The notes under the pieces: model-generated
The model's input: only the letters and a program-made list of their open reading frames with translations
What the model was told of the DNA's origin: nothing
Database searches by the model: none
Source: Mycolicibacterium sarraceniae
GTDB lineage: Bacteria; Actinomycetota; Actinomycetes; Mycobacteriales; Mycobacteriaceae
Assembly (NCBI RefSeq): GCF_010731875.1
Contig: NZ_AP022595.1
Coordinates: 4,588,001-4,652,000 of the forward strand
DNA: 64,000 bases
Reading direction: 5' to 3'
Shown: positions 9,757 through 17,974 of the stretch, piece by piece
Numbering within the stretch: the stretch's first letter is position 1
How the letters are laid out: each line of letters starts with the position of its first letter
Program-made: the position numbers and the translations under genes

Positions 9757-9987
9757 AAAGCCGAGGTTAACGCGCGCGAATGTGATGTTCCATTGGCCTG
9801 TTCAGCTGGCCGACGGCGGAAGGTAATGGTGCACCGAGGACTCCCCAGCACGGTTGTCCGGTCCAATACTGCCGTCGCCAGCGCCGGCATCCTGACGTTG
9901 GGTGTGGTGACGGCCCCGTCAGACACCCCCACTCACATTCCTCGGGTACCGAAATTCCCGGTCTGTTTGGCCGGCCAGAGCGGCGGC

Positions 9988-10210
9988 TCACTGAGCCGGC
10001 GTCAGCGCTATCGGTACCCAGTGGGCGCCCAGCCCCTCCCCGGGGCAACCGGCTCCACCGACGACGAGGGTCCGCTCCCCCCACATCAGCACTCGCTTGG
10101 GCGTTGCGGCCGCCAGATCGTAGTTCGCGAGATCCGAGTCCGGGAAACCGGCGAGGTACAGGTCGAGCGATTCGACGAAAAAGCAGCTGCCCCAGTAGCT
10201 TTCCTCGATC
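9988..10210 (-). pseudogene. C-terminal fragment of an unrecognised protein
   Basis: The minus strand reads GPILIEESYWGSCFFVESLD and LYLAGFPDSDLANYDLAAAT, then KRVLMWGERTLVVGGAG, ending ALTPAQ with a stop at 9988. The composition is convincingly protein-like, but no family is recognised. Upstream of about 10210 the frame continues only as the antisense of an amine-oxidase fragment, so the 5' part has been replaced. Confidence 0.35.
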
Positions 10211-10434
10211 AGGATTGGTCCGCCAAACGGTACTCCGACGGCGGCATGCTCAGCCATTGCCCACCGGGCGTGCTCACCGAGTTCGGGCCGGCCACCACCA
10301 AACCCTGCGGTCGCATCCACTGGGCAGGTACCGAGACGTCGGGAGTCATGCACGGGTGGGTCGACGGCGCCGTCCGCTCCTCTGAGCGCGCAGCCAAAGA
10401 AGTCATCCGGCACGAACCAGCAACTGTGACCTGA
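10211..10434 (+). pseudogene. C-terminal remnant of a flavin monoamine oxidase
   Basis: From about 10211 the plus strand encodes DWSAKRYSDGGMLSHCPPGV, then GRIHWAGTETSGVMHGWVDG and AVRSSERAAKEVI. These are the conserved FAD-binding C-terminal motifs of flavin amine oxidases (the GRIHWAGTE and GAVRSGERAA signatures). The remaining roughly 350 residues are missing. The sequence immediately upstream is a different gene fragment on the other strand. Confidence 0.6.
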
Positions 10435-10691
10435 AGCAGTCGGGGGTCAGCTGAACAGCACGGCGAAGCAAATCGTCCTGACGTGTAAGTGGCGTTGGCG
10501 CACTGTTAATGGCATCGAACTACCGTGCGCGGGCATAGGTTTCGACGGAATGCGCATGATCGCGCCCACTCAAAGCGAGTAGAGTCGGCACCCGTTCTTC
10601 TTGACGCAGCTAATTCCCTGAGCTAAGTTACGCCGTGCATTCTTGAGTCGTCCACTCGGTCGGCACCGCGGATGACACCAGGGGGAATCAC

Positions 10692-12338
10692 GTGGTCGAG
10701 CGCCGCTTACACAATCGTCGGATATCGCTGCAGATGATTCTGCCCATCACCTACGCGGTCGTAGCGGGCGGCGCGTTGGCCGGCGGCATGGCTATCACCA
10801 TCGACAGCGATCCGACCGCCGCGCACGCGCCCGCCGTGGTGTTGGCATCGACTGAATTCGCTTTGGCTCCACAGACTCCGGCGACCACCACCGACGACGA
10901 TCTCTGGTTATTCGATCACAACGCGAACGCCCCGGCGGCCGCGGCGTCGCCCCCGGTGACACTGGCGGCAGCGGTCGGTGCCACCCGGCCCGTCATCGGC
11001 TACGGCGGCTGGCTCATCGGCAACGGGGTGGACGCGCCCCTGAATTGCACGGGCGCGGCGTGCAACGGCGGTAACGCCGGCCTGCTCTGGGGTAACGGCG
11101 GCAACGGTGCCAATGGCGGCAACGGCGGCAGCGCAGGACTATTCGGCAATGGCGGTGCCGGCGGCAACGGGGCGGCGGCTGTCTACACCGTCGACGGCAC
11201 CCTGGTCTCCGATGCGACCGCCGGGGGCAATGGCGGACGCGGCGGTCTGATCGCCGGCAACGGCGGCAACGGCGGCAACGGCTCCACCGGCCTGTACTAC
11301 AGCAATGGGGACTCCGCACCAACCAACGGTGGTAACGGCGGCAGTGCCGGCGGCCTCTTCGGTAATGGCGGAACAGGCGGCAAGGGCGGCGACAACTTCA
11401 ACCCGTACCGGAGCCAGCAGACGGCCGCCGCCGCCGGCGGAAACGGTGGCATGGCCGGCCGGCTTGGCGGGTCCGGAGGGGCCGGCGGCGCCGGCGGCAA
11501 CGCGACAGCAACCGCAACCGCAGGAGGTGCCCAGGCGATCGGCGGGGCGGGCGGAGCCGGCGGAGAAGCACAGTTCGGAAACGGCGGTGCCGGTGGAGTC
11601 GGCGGGGTGGGTGAATCCACAAGCGCTCGCGGGGACGGTGGCGCGGGCGGCGCAGGCGGCTCCACCCTCGTCGGCGTCGGTGGCAGTGGCGGCACCGGCG
11701 GTCTAGGTAGGTCGCAGACCTGGGGTGGCCTTGGTGGCAATGGCGGGAGTGGTGGTTTCGCCGCCGTCGGAACCGGTGGCGCCGGTGGCACCGGCGGAGC
11801 AGCACAGGGTGGGGGCAGCACTAACTCGAAGGCCGGAGCCGGCGGTGACGGCGGCGCCACCATCGCGGGAACCGGCGGAGCGGGCGGCACCGGCGGCGCC
11901 GCGGAGACCACCGGCTCAGGCAACGCCCTTGCAGGCAATGGCGGTCTTGGGGGCAATAACTTCGGCGGCGTCATCCCGGTTTTCGGCACCGGCGGTCGCG
12001 GCGGCGATGGCGGCGACGCGCGGGCGCGTGGAACCGGGAATGCCTTCGGCGGCACGGCGAACGCCGGTGGTCCTGGCGGCTGGTTCCTTGGCACTGGCGG
12101 CAACGGCGGCAATGGCGGATTCGCGAGAGTCGATGGTGCGGGAACTGCTAACGGTGGCGCGGGCGGATCCGGCACGTTCGGCGGACAGTTCGGCGGCACC
12201 GGCGGGAACGGCGGAAACGGCGGTGACTCAAGTGCGCTCACGCGGGAGAACTCCAAACCTGGTGCCGGAGGCAAGGTTGGCTACGCCGGCGTGGGCGGTC
12301 AGTACGGCCGCGGCGGTTTCAACGGCAAACAGCGTTAG
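10692..12338 (+). CDS. PGRS-type glycine-rich secreted protein lacking a PE domain
   Basis: 548 residues from a GTG at 10692 with GGGGGA six bases upstream. The N-terminus is a membrane signal (ISLQMILPITYAVVAGGALA, to about residue 45) followed by a short Ala/Thr/Pro-rich linker to residue 95. From about residue 110 to the end it is built of GGxGG and GNGG repeats (LLWGNGGNGANGGNGGSAG and so on), the polymorphic GC-rich repeat type known from PE_PGRS proteins. There is no PE domain, so ESX-5 targeting by a PE head is not possible; export presumably uses the N-terminal signal. Sixteen bases separate it from the downstream aspartic-protease gene, suggesting an operon. The function is unknown. 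Confidence 0.85.
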   Translation: MVERRLHNRRISLQMILPITYAVVAGGALAGGMAITIDSDPTAAHAPAVVLASTEFALAPQTPATTTDDDLWLFDHNANAPAAAASPPVTLAAAVGATRPVIGYGGWLIGNGVDAPLNCTGAACNGGNAGLLWGNGGNGANGGNGGSAGLFGNGGAGGNGAAAVYTVDGTLVSDATAGGNGGRGGLIAGNGGNGGNGSTGLYYSNGDSAPTNGGNGGSAGGLFGNGGTGGKGGDNFNPYRSQQTAAAAGGNGGMAGRLGGSGGAGGAGGNATATATAGGAQAIGGAGGAGGEAQFGNGGAGGVGGVGESTSARGDGGAGGAGGSTLVGVGGSGGTGGLGRSQTWGGLGGNGGSGGFAAVGTGGAGGTGGAAQGGGSTNSKAGAGGDGGATIAGTGGAGGTGGAAETTGSGNALAGNGGLGGNNFGGVIPVFGTGGRGGDGGDARARGTGNAFGGTANAGGPGGWFLGTGGNGGNGGFARVDGAGTANGGAGGSGTFGGQFGGTGGNGGNGGDSSALTRENSKPGAGGKVGYAGVGGQYGRGGFNGKQR

Positions 12339-12353
12339 TGACTGGGGGCAGCG

Positions 12354-13973
12354 ATGAATCAGACCAGGGCCACACGACAGCCCTATGCCTGGCTGGGTGC
12401 CGGTGCGCTCACCCTCGGCATCGGTGCCGCACTGGCATCAGGGAGCGCGACAGCCTCTGCCGACACCGGTCATTCCGGAACGACCTCGGGAAAGGTCGAT
12501 TCCTCAGTCTCCAACACCAAACCCTCTGCCGCTAAGGCTCATTCGCGCCCGAAGACCCCTCGAACGGTCGCTGGCTCGGCCCGATCTGTGCCCGACGCCA
12601 GTTCGCAGCCCTCGAGTACGGTATCCGCGCGTAAAAACGCGGCTTCGACAGTCACCGACGTCGCCGATATCTCTACGAACGCCGTGCCCGGCTACGGCGA
12701 GACCTCGTATCTGCCCGACAACGAGGTGGTCGTGCCGGGCGAAGCGGTGAGAGAATCGTTACGGCAGATCACTCAGACCCAGCAGTTGCTTCACGCCCAG
12801 ACCTGGGGTGCTGGCAATGTCGCTGCCGGGCTGGCTTCGGTTGTGCCCCAGACGTTTTTGGCGCAAGCGGCGTGGTCGCTGACGATGTGGCAGAACTCCA
12901 TCGAGCCGGTGAAGGCAGCGGTGGCCAACACCGTCGGGGTTCCGGTCACACACCAGTTGGCGCAGGCATCGCTGTTGGCCACGATGCTGTTGCCCACCGT
13001 GGCGGGTATAGCTCTGGATGCCGCGAAACTGACCACGCCCCTCGTCGGACTCCTAGGTGCACCCACGGCCGCCGCCGACGCGAGAGCACTGGTTGCCCAG
13101 GCCAAAGACAACGGCCAGGTCTACGCGGTTCGGCTGATGAGGACCGTCTTCACCACACAACAGATCGTCTACATCTCGGTCAACGGCGGGCCCGTCGTGC
13201 CCGTCTTGTTGGATACGGGTTCGTCGGGTCTGACGATCATCAACAAGTATGTTGGCCAGACGAACCTCGGCCCGCCACAGGGGACGGGCACGGGCAGCTA
13301 CGGCGACTCCACCACGTTGGTCACGTACAACTACACCAATTACTTGACGACGGTCGACTTCGGCGGCGGCGCCGTCACCGAGCCCTTCAAGGTGAGAGTT
13401 GTCGACCCAACCTCCGAAGCTTCCTACCTGAACTACTCGAACGCCGGTGTCGGCGTCGTGGGCACATTGGGTATCGGAGCCAACACCCCGTCGGGCCCGA
13501 CGATGACAGCGCTGCTGCCCGGCGAGCTCAAGGACGGGGTCTTGATGTATGAAAACATTATCGGCCCGTACGGCCTCGTTGTCTTCGGCCCCAACCCACT
13601 TCCCTCGAAGGGGTCGATCAGTGGCGGCCCGATCGGTGATTGGCAGGTGCAAATCAACGACGGGACGCCGGTGCCGCTGCGGGGCAATGTCGATTCCGGT
13701 GGCGTCTGGGGCGGCCTGCCGGATTGGGCAGTCGGCGACGCCGCGCAGGAATCGAAGCTCAGGCCGGGCACCCGAGTGTCGGTGTACACCGCTGACGGAC
13801 TGACGCTCCTGTACACCTACGTTGTCGGCACGAAGAACAGCCCAAACATCTACCCGGTGACGGCGACGATCTCGAACCCGAACACCGGCAACATTCCCTT
13901 CCAGCTGGGCCCGGTCTACATCGACTACGGCACTCCGGATCGATTGGGCGCGATGCACTTCGACGTCTGGTAG
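12354..13973 (+). CDS. Secreted PecA-like pepsin-type aspartic protease without PE domain
   Basis: 539 residues from the ATG at 12354, with GGGGGCAG upstream. It has a signal peptide (GAGALTLGIGAALASGSATA, cleavage near residue 38), a Ser/Lys/Thr-rich linker, and a helical linker at about residues 120-240 like those in other mycobacterial exported enzymes. The protease domain runs from about 255 to the end. Both catalytic aspartates are visible: D287 in VLLDTGSSGLTI and D447 in NVDSGGVWG. The domain matches PecA, the protease that processes PE_PGRS proteins after ESX-5 export, but here the PE targeting domain is replaced by a signal peptide. The upstream PGRS protein, also without a PE domain, is the obvious candidate partner; this is inference. 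Confidence 0.85.
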   Translation: MNQTRATRQPYAWLGAGALTLGIGAALASGSATASADTGHSGTTSGKVDSSVSNTKPSAAKAHSRPKTPRTVAGSARSVPDASSQPSSTVSARKNAASTVTDVADISTNAVPGYGETSYLPDNEVVVPGEAVRESLRQITQTQQLLHAQTWGAGNVAAGLASVVPQTFLAQAAWSLTMWQNSIEPVKAAVANTVGVPVTHQLAQASLLATMLLPTVAGIALDAAKLTTPLVGLLGAPTAAADARALVAQAKDNGQVYAVRLMRTVFTTQQIVYISVNGGPVVPVLLDTGSSGLTIINKYVGQTNLGPPQGTGTGSYGDSTTLVTYNYTNYLTTVDFGGGAVTEPFKVRVVDPTSEASYLNYSNAGVGVVGTLGIGANTPSGPTMTALLPGELKDGVLMYENIIGPYGLVVFGPNPLPSKGSISGGPIGDWQVQINDGTPVPLRGNVDSGGVWGGLPDWAVGDAAQESKLRPGTRVSVYTADGLTLLYTYVVGTKNSPNIYPVTATISNPNTGNIPFQLGPVYIDYGTPDRLGAMHFDVW

Positions 13974-14016
13974 CAGCTACCGGGGCGCCAAGCACTTCGA
14001 CTATTTCTGAGCCTCG

Positions 14017-15708
14017 CTAGCGGCGAACCTCACGGCGGTAGGTCAGCTTGTCGAATTCCCGGCCATATTCGTCGACGGCGGTTACATCCATCTCACTGAG
14101 GAGATTGCCGGGGCGCACATCGACCCGGATGAACGCGTAGTTGTGGAACCGCACTCGCGACCAGGCGATGGCCTCGGCCTGCTTGTGACCGTCGGCAGTC
14201 CAGAAGTAGCTGTTGGGCACGAAGGTGTCGGCTACCGCGTGGCCGCGGTAGCTCTCCTGCTCGTCGGGCTGGAAGTTGTATCGCCGCCGGCCGCCGGATC
14301 CGACCGTGTAGTAGACGGTTCCGTCGGTCTCTGGGTAGACGATCGCATTGTCCTCGGCAACCCGGGTCGGCGCGTTGGATCGGATCGGGTCGGTTCGTTC
14401 GAAGGAATGGTTGTGGCCCTGCAGCACCAGATCGACCTGATAGCGATCGAACAGGGGACCCCAGGCTGCCCGCACGCCCCCGTCGCTGGCGTGGTCGAAG
14501 ACCGTGGAGTAGGCGCAGTGGTGGAAAAACGCGACGATGAAGTCGATAGCGGGGTTAGCTCGATGCGCGGCCAATGTCTTTTCCACCCAACTGGTTTGGG
14601 TGCCGTGCGAGTAGCCCTGGTTGGCGGGAATCTCATAGGTGACATCGTTGGCATCCAGCGACAACACCGCGACGTTGCCGTAGGTGAATGAATAGACCGA
14701 CGGGCATCCCGTCGGCCCGTTACCCGGGAAGTCCAGCCGCTTCAGGTGCCCGCCGTAGCCATGCTCCGGGTAGGCAGCTTCCATATCGTGGTTACCGGTG
14801 GCGAACATCCACGGCGTCGTCGATGCGCTGGCCTCGATGGAGCCCAGGTATACGTCCCATACGAACGGGTTGAACTTGTCGAAACCCTTGGGGGGGTCTC
14901 CTTTTCGGACGAACTGCGCCGGCTTACCCCCGCCAGTGGGGTCGGCGTAGGCGATATCACCGGCCAGCACGTGGAAGTCGGGACGCGAAGCGATGATCTG
15001 GTTCAGCACATTCGTGGCATGCGGGGCCGTCGGATCATTGTCCGCTTTGTACGAGTTGTCGTCGTAATCACCAGCGCTGAGCCCGGGCGGAAACGTCGGC
15101 GTCTCGTTGGTGCCTTGGTCCCCCATCATAGTGAACCTGAACCAGCCCAACGTATTTCGCGCGCTCGGCAGTGCGGTGGTAGCCGACCTCACATCACTGA
15201 CGAAACCGTCACTGGTGCGCCAACGATAGAAGTGCGGCGTCCGCCCTGGCAACCCGTCCACCGGTGCGTGGACGTAGAACTGCTCGGCCGACAGCACTCC
15301 CCCACTGCTGTCCGGGATTTGGGTGCGGAGATTGCGGACTTCCGCTTCGATCGTTGCGCCGAGTCCGGGTGTCGGACCGTGGTCGACGAAGACCTTGGTC
15401 GCGCCAGGATTACGCGAGAGCTGCGCGGCCAGCCGCAGCTGGCTCGAGGCGTCCGAGCCGTATCCGACCCGCCGGCCAGCTACCCCTAGAGGGGCGTCTT
15501 GCGCGTAGGCCCGATGCCCGAACGGTGCGGTGCCCAGGGCGGCCACGGCCGCAGCGGCGGCCGAGCCGCGCAGGAAGTTGCGCCGCGAGACCTGGTGGCG
15601 GCGCAGATAGGTCTGATGCCACTCGTGCTGCTCGGCCATCGTCATCCGGGCGGCGAGCTCCGGTGGAATGCCAGTGCTGGGAAACTCCACCCCTGGATCG
15701 TGACGCAC
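14017..15708 (-). CDS. Tat-exported purple-acid-phosphatase-like metallophosphoesterase
   Basis: 563 residues from a GTG at 15708 (VRHDPGVEFPSTG); ATGs further upstream, e.g. 15747, are possible. A twin-arginine signal SRRNFLRGSAAAAAVAALG is followed by an N-terminal fibronectin-like domain and the metallophosphoesterase core with GDQG, GDIAYAD, GNHDME, FFHHCAY and GHNHSFER, the metal-ligand motifs of the purple acid phosphatase class. The closest protein I recall is M. tuberculosis Rv2577. It would hydrolyse phosphomonoesters outside the membrane. It diverges from lipP. Confidence 0.9.
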   Translation of the reverse strand: MRHDPGVEFPSTGIPPELAARMTMAEQHEWHQTYLRRHQVSRRNFLRGSAAAAAVAALGTAPFGHRAYAQDAPLGVAGRRVGYGSDASSQLRLAAQLSRNPGATKVFVDHGPTPGLGATIEAEVRNLRTQIPDSSGGVLSAEQFYVHAPVDGLPGRTPHFYRWRTSDGFVSDVRSATTALPSARNTLGWFRFTMMGDQGTNETPTFPPGLSAGDYDDNSYKADNDPTAPHATNVLNQIIASRPDFHVLAGDIAYADPTGGGKPAQFVRKGDPPKGFDKFNPFVWDVYLGSIEASASTTPWMFATGNHDMEAAYPEHGYGGHLKRLDFPGNGPTGCPSVYSFTYGNVAVLSLDANDVTYEIPANQGYSHGTQTSWVEKTLAAHRANPAIDFIVAFFHHCAYSTVFDHASDGGVRAAWGPLFDRYQVDLVLQGHNHSFERTDPIRSNAPTRVAEDNAIVYPETDGTVYYTVGSGGRRRYNFQPDEQESYRGHAVADTFVPNSYFWTADGHKQAEAIAWSRVRFHNYAFIRVDVRPGNLLSEMDVTAVDEYGREFDKLTYRREVRR

Positions 15709-15889
15709 GTGCCTGCGAGAACGTGGAATCGACAGGAAACTCCACATGAACATATTTTGGAAGGGGCGGCGCTGGGTGCCCACGCTAATCACGACCTGGT
15801 TGCGATTCCGCTCCAATCGTCTTCGCATCTTTGCTGGCTACCGTGATCTCCGTAGATTCAGCTGTGATTCCCGCCGGTCAGGAGGCGCG

Positions 15890-17071
15890 TTGAGCGACCA
15901 GCTACCCATCGACGGTGCGTGCACCGCGGGTTTTGGCGCGGTTCGCGACGCCTTCGAGAAGAACTTCACCGACGCCGACGACGTTGGTGCCGCCGTAGCG
16001 GTGTGGGTCGACGGGGATCTGGTGGTCAACCTCTGGGGCGGCTACGCCGATGCGGACCGTCAGCGGCCGTGGCAGCAGGACACCCTGGCCAGCATCTTCT
16101 CCGGGACCAAGGGCCTGACCGCCACCTGTGTGCACCTACTTGCAGACCGCGGCGAGATCGATCTGCATGCCCCAGTCGCGCAGTACTGGCCGGAATTCGC
16201 CCAGAACGGAAAACAGGACATCACGGTCGCGTCGGTGCTCGGGCACCGGTCCGGGGTGATCGGCCCGCGCACGCGTCTGCACTGGCGGGACACCACCGAC
16301 TGGGATCGGGTGTGCGCCGACTTGGCTGCCGCCGCGCCGTGGTGGACGCCGGGCACCGCGCAGGGCTATCACATGGTGACCTTCGGCTTCATCCTCGGCG
16401 AAGTGGTCCGTCGCGTCACCGGCCGCACAATAGGCCAGTACCTGCGTACCGAGATCGCCGAGCCGATGGGCATCGACGTGCACATCGGCCTGCCGGTCGC
16501 CGAACACCATCGCTGCGCCGAGATGGTCAACAAGCCACACATCCGCGACGTCCTGGCCAACGGCCAGGCGCCGGGCTACCCCACCTCACTCGACGAGCAT
16601 CCGATGGCCGGGATGTCGGTCGCCATGGGGTTCGTCCCCGACGACGAACTCGGCTCCAACGAGCTCACCCGGTGGCGACGCAGCGAGTTCCCGGCCACCA
16701 ACGGTCACGTGTCGGCGCTGGGCCTGGCCACGTTCTACAACGGGCTGGCGCAGGAGAAGTTGCTCGGCCGCGACCATCTGGAATCCGTCCGTGTCTCCCA
16801 AGGCGGCTTCGATGCCGATGTCGTGCTCGGTGCCCGGGTCGCCGATCATGGCTGGGGCCTCGGCTACATGCTCAACCAGCGGGGTGTCGCGGGACCGAAC
16901 CTGCGCAGCTTCGGCCATGGCGGATCGGGTGGCTCGTACGGGTTTGTCGACCTCGAACACGGCATCGGGTACGCCTACGTGATGAACTACTTCGACGCCA
17001 CCAAGTGCAATGCCGACCCCCGCAGCACCGCGTTGAGTGACGCGGTCTACCGCGCTCTCGGCGTGCTCTGA
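15890..17071 (+). CDS. lipP: LipP, class C beta-lactamase-fold esterase
   Basis: About 393 residues from a TTG at 15890, chosen because AGGAGG lies four bases upstream and mycobacterial LipP proteins begin here (LSDQLPIDGACTAGFGAVRD). The family VIII esterase nucleophile motif SxxK is SGTKG near residue 73; the Tyr motif is GYHMVTFGFILGE, and FGHGGSGGSYGF is the C-terminal KTG-like block. Family members cleave short-chain esters. It occupies the lipP position after tig seen in M. tuberculosis (Rv2463), although about 7 kb of extra genes are inserted between them. Confidence 0.88.
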   Translation: MSDQLPIDGACTAGFGAVRDAFEKNFTDADDVGAAVAVWVDGDLVVNLWGGYADADRQRPWQQDTLASIFSGTKGLTATCVHLLADRGEIDLHAPVAQYWPEFAQNGKQDITVASVLGHRSGVIGPRTRLHWRDTTDWDRVCADLAAAAPWWTPGTAQGYHMVTFGFILGEVVRRVTGRTIGQYLRTEIAEPMGIDVHIGLPVAEHHRCAEMVNKPHIRDVLANGQAPGYPTSLDEHPMAGMSVAMGFVPDDELGSNELTRWRRSEFPATNGHVSALGLATFYNGLAQEKLLGRDHLESVRVSQGGFDADVVLGARVADHGWGLGYMLNQRGVAGPNLRSFGHGGSGGSYGFVDLEHGIGYAYVMNYFDATKCNADPRSTALSDAVYRALGVL

Positions 17072-17125
17072 CAAGCAAACTCTCGTTCTTCGGAGCACTC
17101 TCACAGGATCGGTACTGTAGACGCC

Positions 17126-17974
17126 ATGAACGGTGTGCTGGTCGTGCTCATCCTCGTCGTTGTCGCTGCGATCGTGCTGGCGGTGGTGAGTTCGTCGCGC
17201 GCCTCGGGCAATCGCACCGCCGCCTCGCTGGCCGACGCCAAGGCTGACGCGCGGCGGCTCATCGAACGTCTCGGCGGCCAAGTGCTCAACCTGTCGGGCA
17301 ACAACGACGCCTCCACCCAGGCGCTGGCCGACGCGTCGGAACGTTTCACCGCCGCCTCATCGCAGATCGAGCAGGCGACCACCGCCAAACAGGCCATGCT
17401 GGCCAAGGAAAGCGCGATCGAGGGGCTGTACTACGTGCGTGCCGCGCGCACCGCGATGGGCATGGATCCTGGTCCGGAATTGGAGACCATCGCCGGACAG
17501 AAGTCGGCGGGTGCGGTCACCGAGGACCGCAAGGTGCAGTTCGAGGGCCGTGAGATCGAGGCTTCGCCGGTGCCAAGCGAGCGCACCCCGAACTATTACC
17601 CCGGCGGCCAGGTAGCGGGCCGACCGGTGCCGGCCGGCTGGTATTCCGAGCCGTGGTGGAAGACGGCGCTGGTCGCTGGCGCCTGGGGCGTGGGTTCGGT
17701 GCTGCTCTTCGATGCGCTGTTCTCCGGCATGGGCGGCGTCAGCTACGGGGCGTCAGGATTCGAGAACGGTTACGGCTCGGGCTTCGACCAAGGTTTTGAC
17801 CAGGGGTATGACCAGGGTCTGGACGCGGGCACCGGCCAAGACGCAGGCGCGGGCGGCGACGGTGGCGGCTGGGCTGGTGACGGCGGTGGTTGGGGCAGCG
17901 ACGGGGGCGGCCTCGGTGACGGCGGCGGCTGGGGCGGCGGCGATTTCGGTGGGGGCGATTTCGGCGACTTCTAG
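17126..17974 (+). CDS. DUF1542-like membrane protein with Gly/Asp-rich tail
   Basis: 282 residues from the ATG at 17126. A single N-terminal membrane segment (VLVVLILVVVAAIVLAVVSS) is followed by a helical region with heptad-like character to about residue 120. A second hydrophobic segment lies near residue 185 (WKTALVAGAWGVGSVLLFDA), then an FDQG/YDQG repeat and a long Gly-Asp-Trp-rich tail ending in DFGDF. Related proteins are widespread in mycobacteria and are annotated with a DUF1542 domain; function unknown. It converges on the antiporter gene with a 4-base overlap at the stops. Confidence 0.8.
   Translation: MNGVLVVLILVVVAAIVLAVVSSSRASGNRTAASLADAKADARRLIERLGGQVLNLSGNNDASTQALADASERFTAASSQIEQATTAKQAMLAKESAIEGLYYVRAARTAMGMDPGPELETIAGQKSAGAVTEDRKVQFEGREIEASPVPSERTPNYYPGGQVAGRPVPAGWYSEPWWKTALVAGAWGVGSVLLFDALFSGMGGVSYGASGFENGYGSGFDQGFDQGYDQGLDAGTGQDAGAGGDGGGWAGDGGGWGSDGGGLGDGGGWGGGDFGGGDFGDF

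Noticed and set aside
11297..12274. 325-codon Pro-rich minus-strand frame across the PGRS gene
   Set aside because: The complement of GGC-rich repeats always yields Pro-Ala codons; no start signal and no meaning apart from the PGRS gene.
11060..12300. Short regular repeats that could suggest a CRISPR-like array
   Set aside because: The repeats are in-frame GGxGG coding units without fixed spacers, typical of PGRS proteins.
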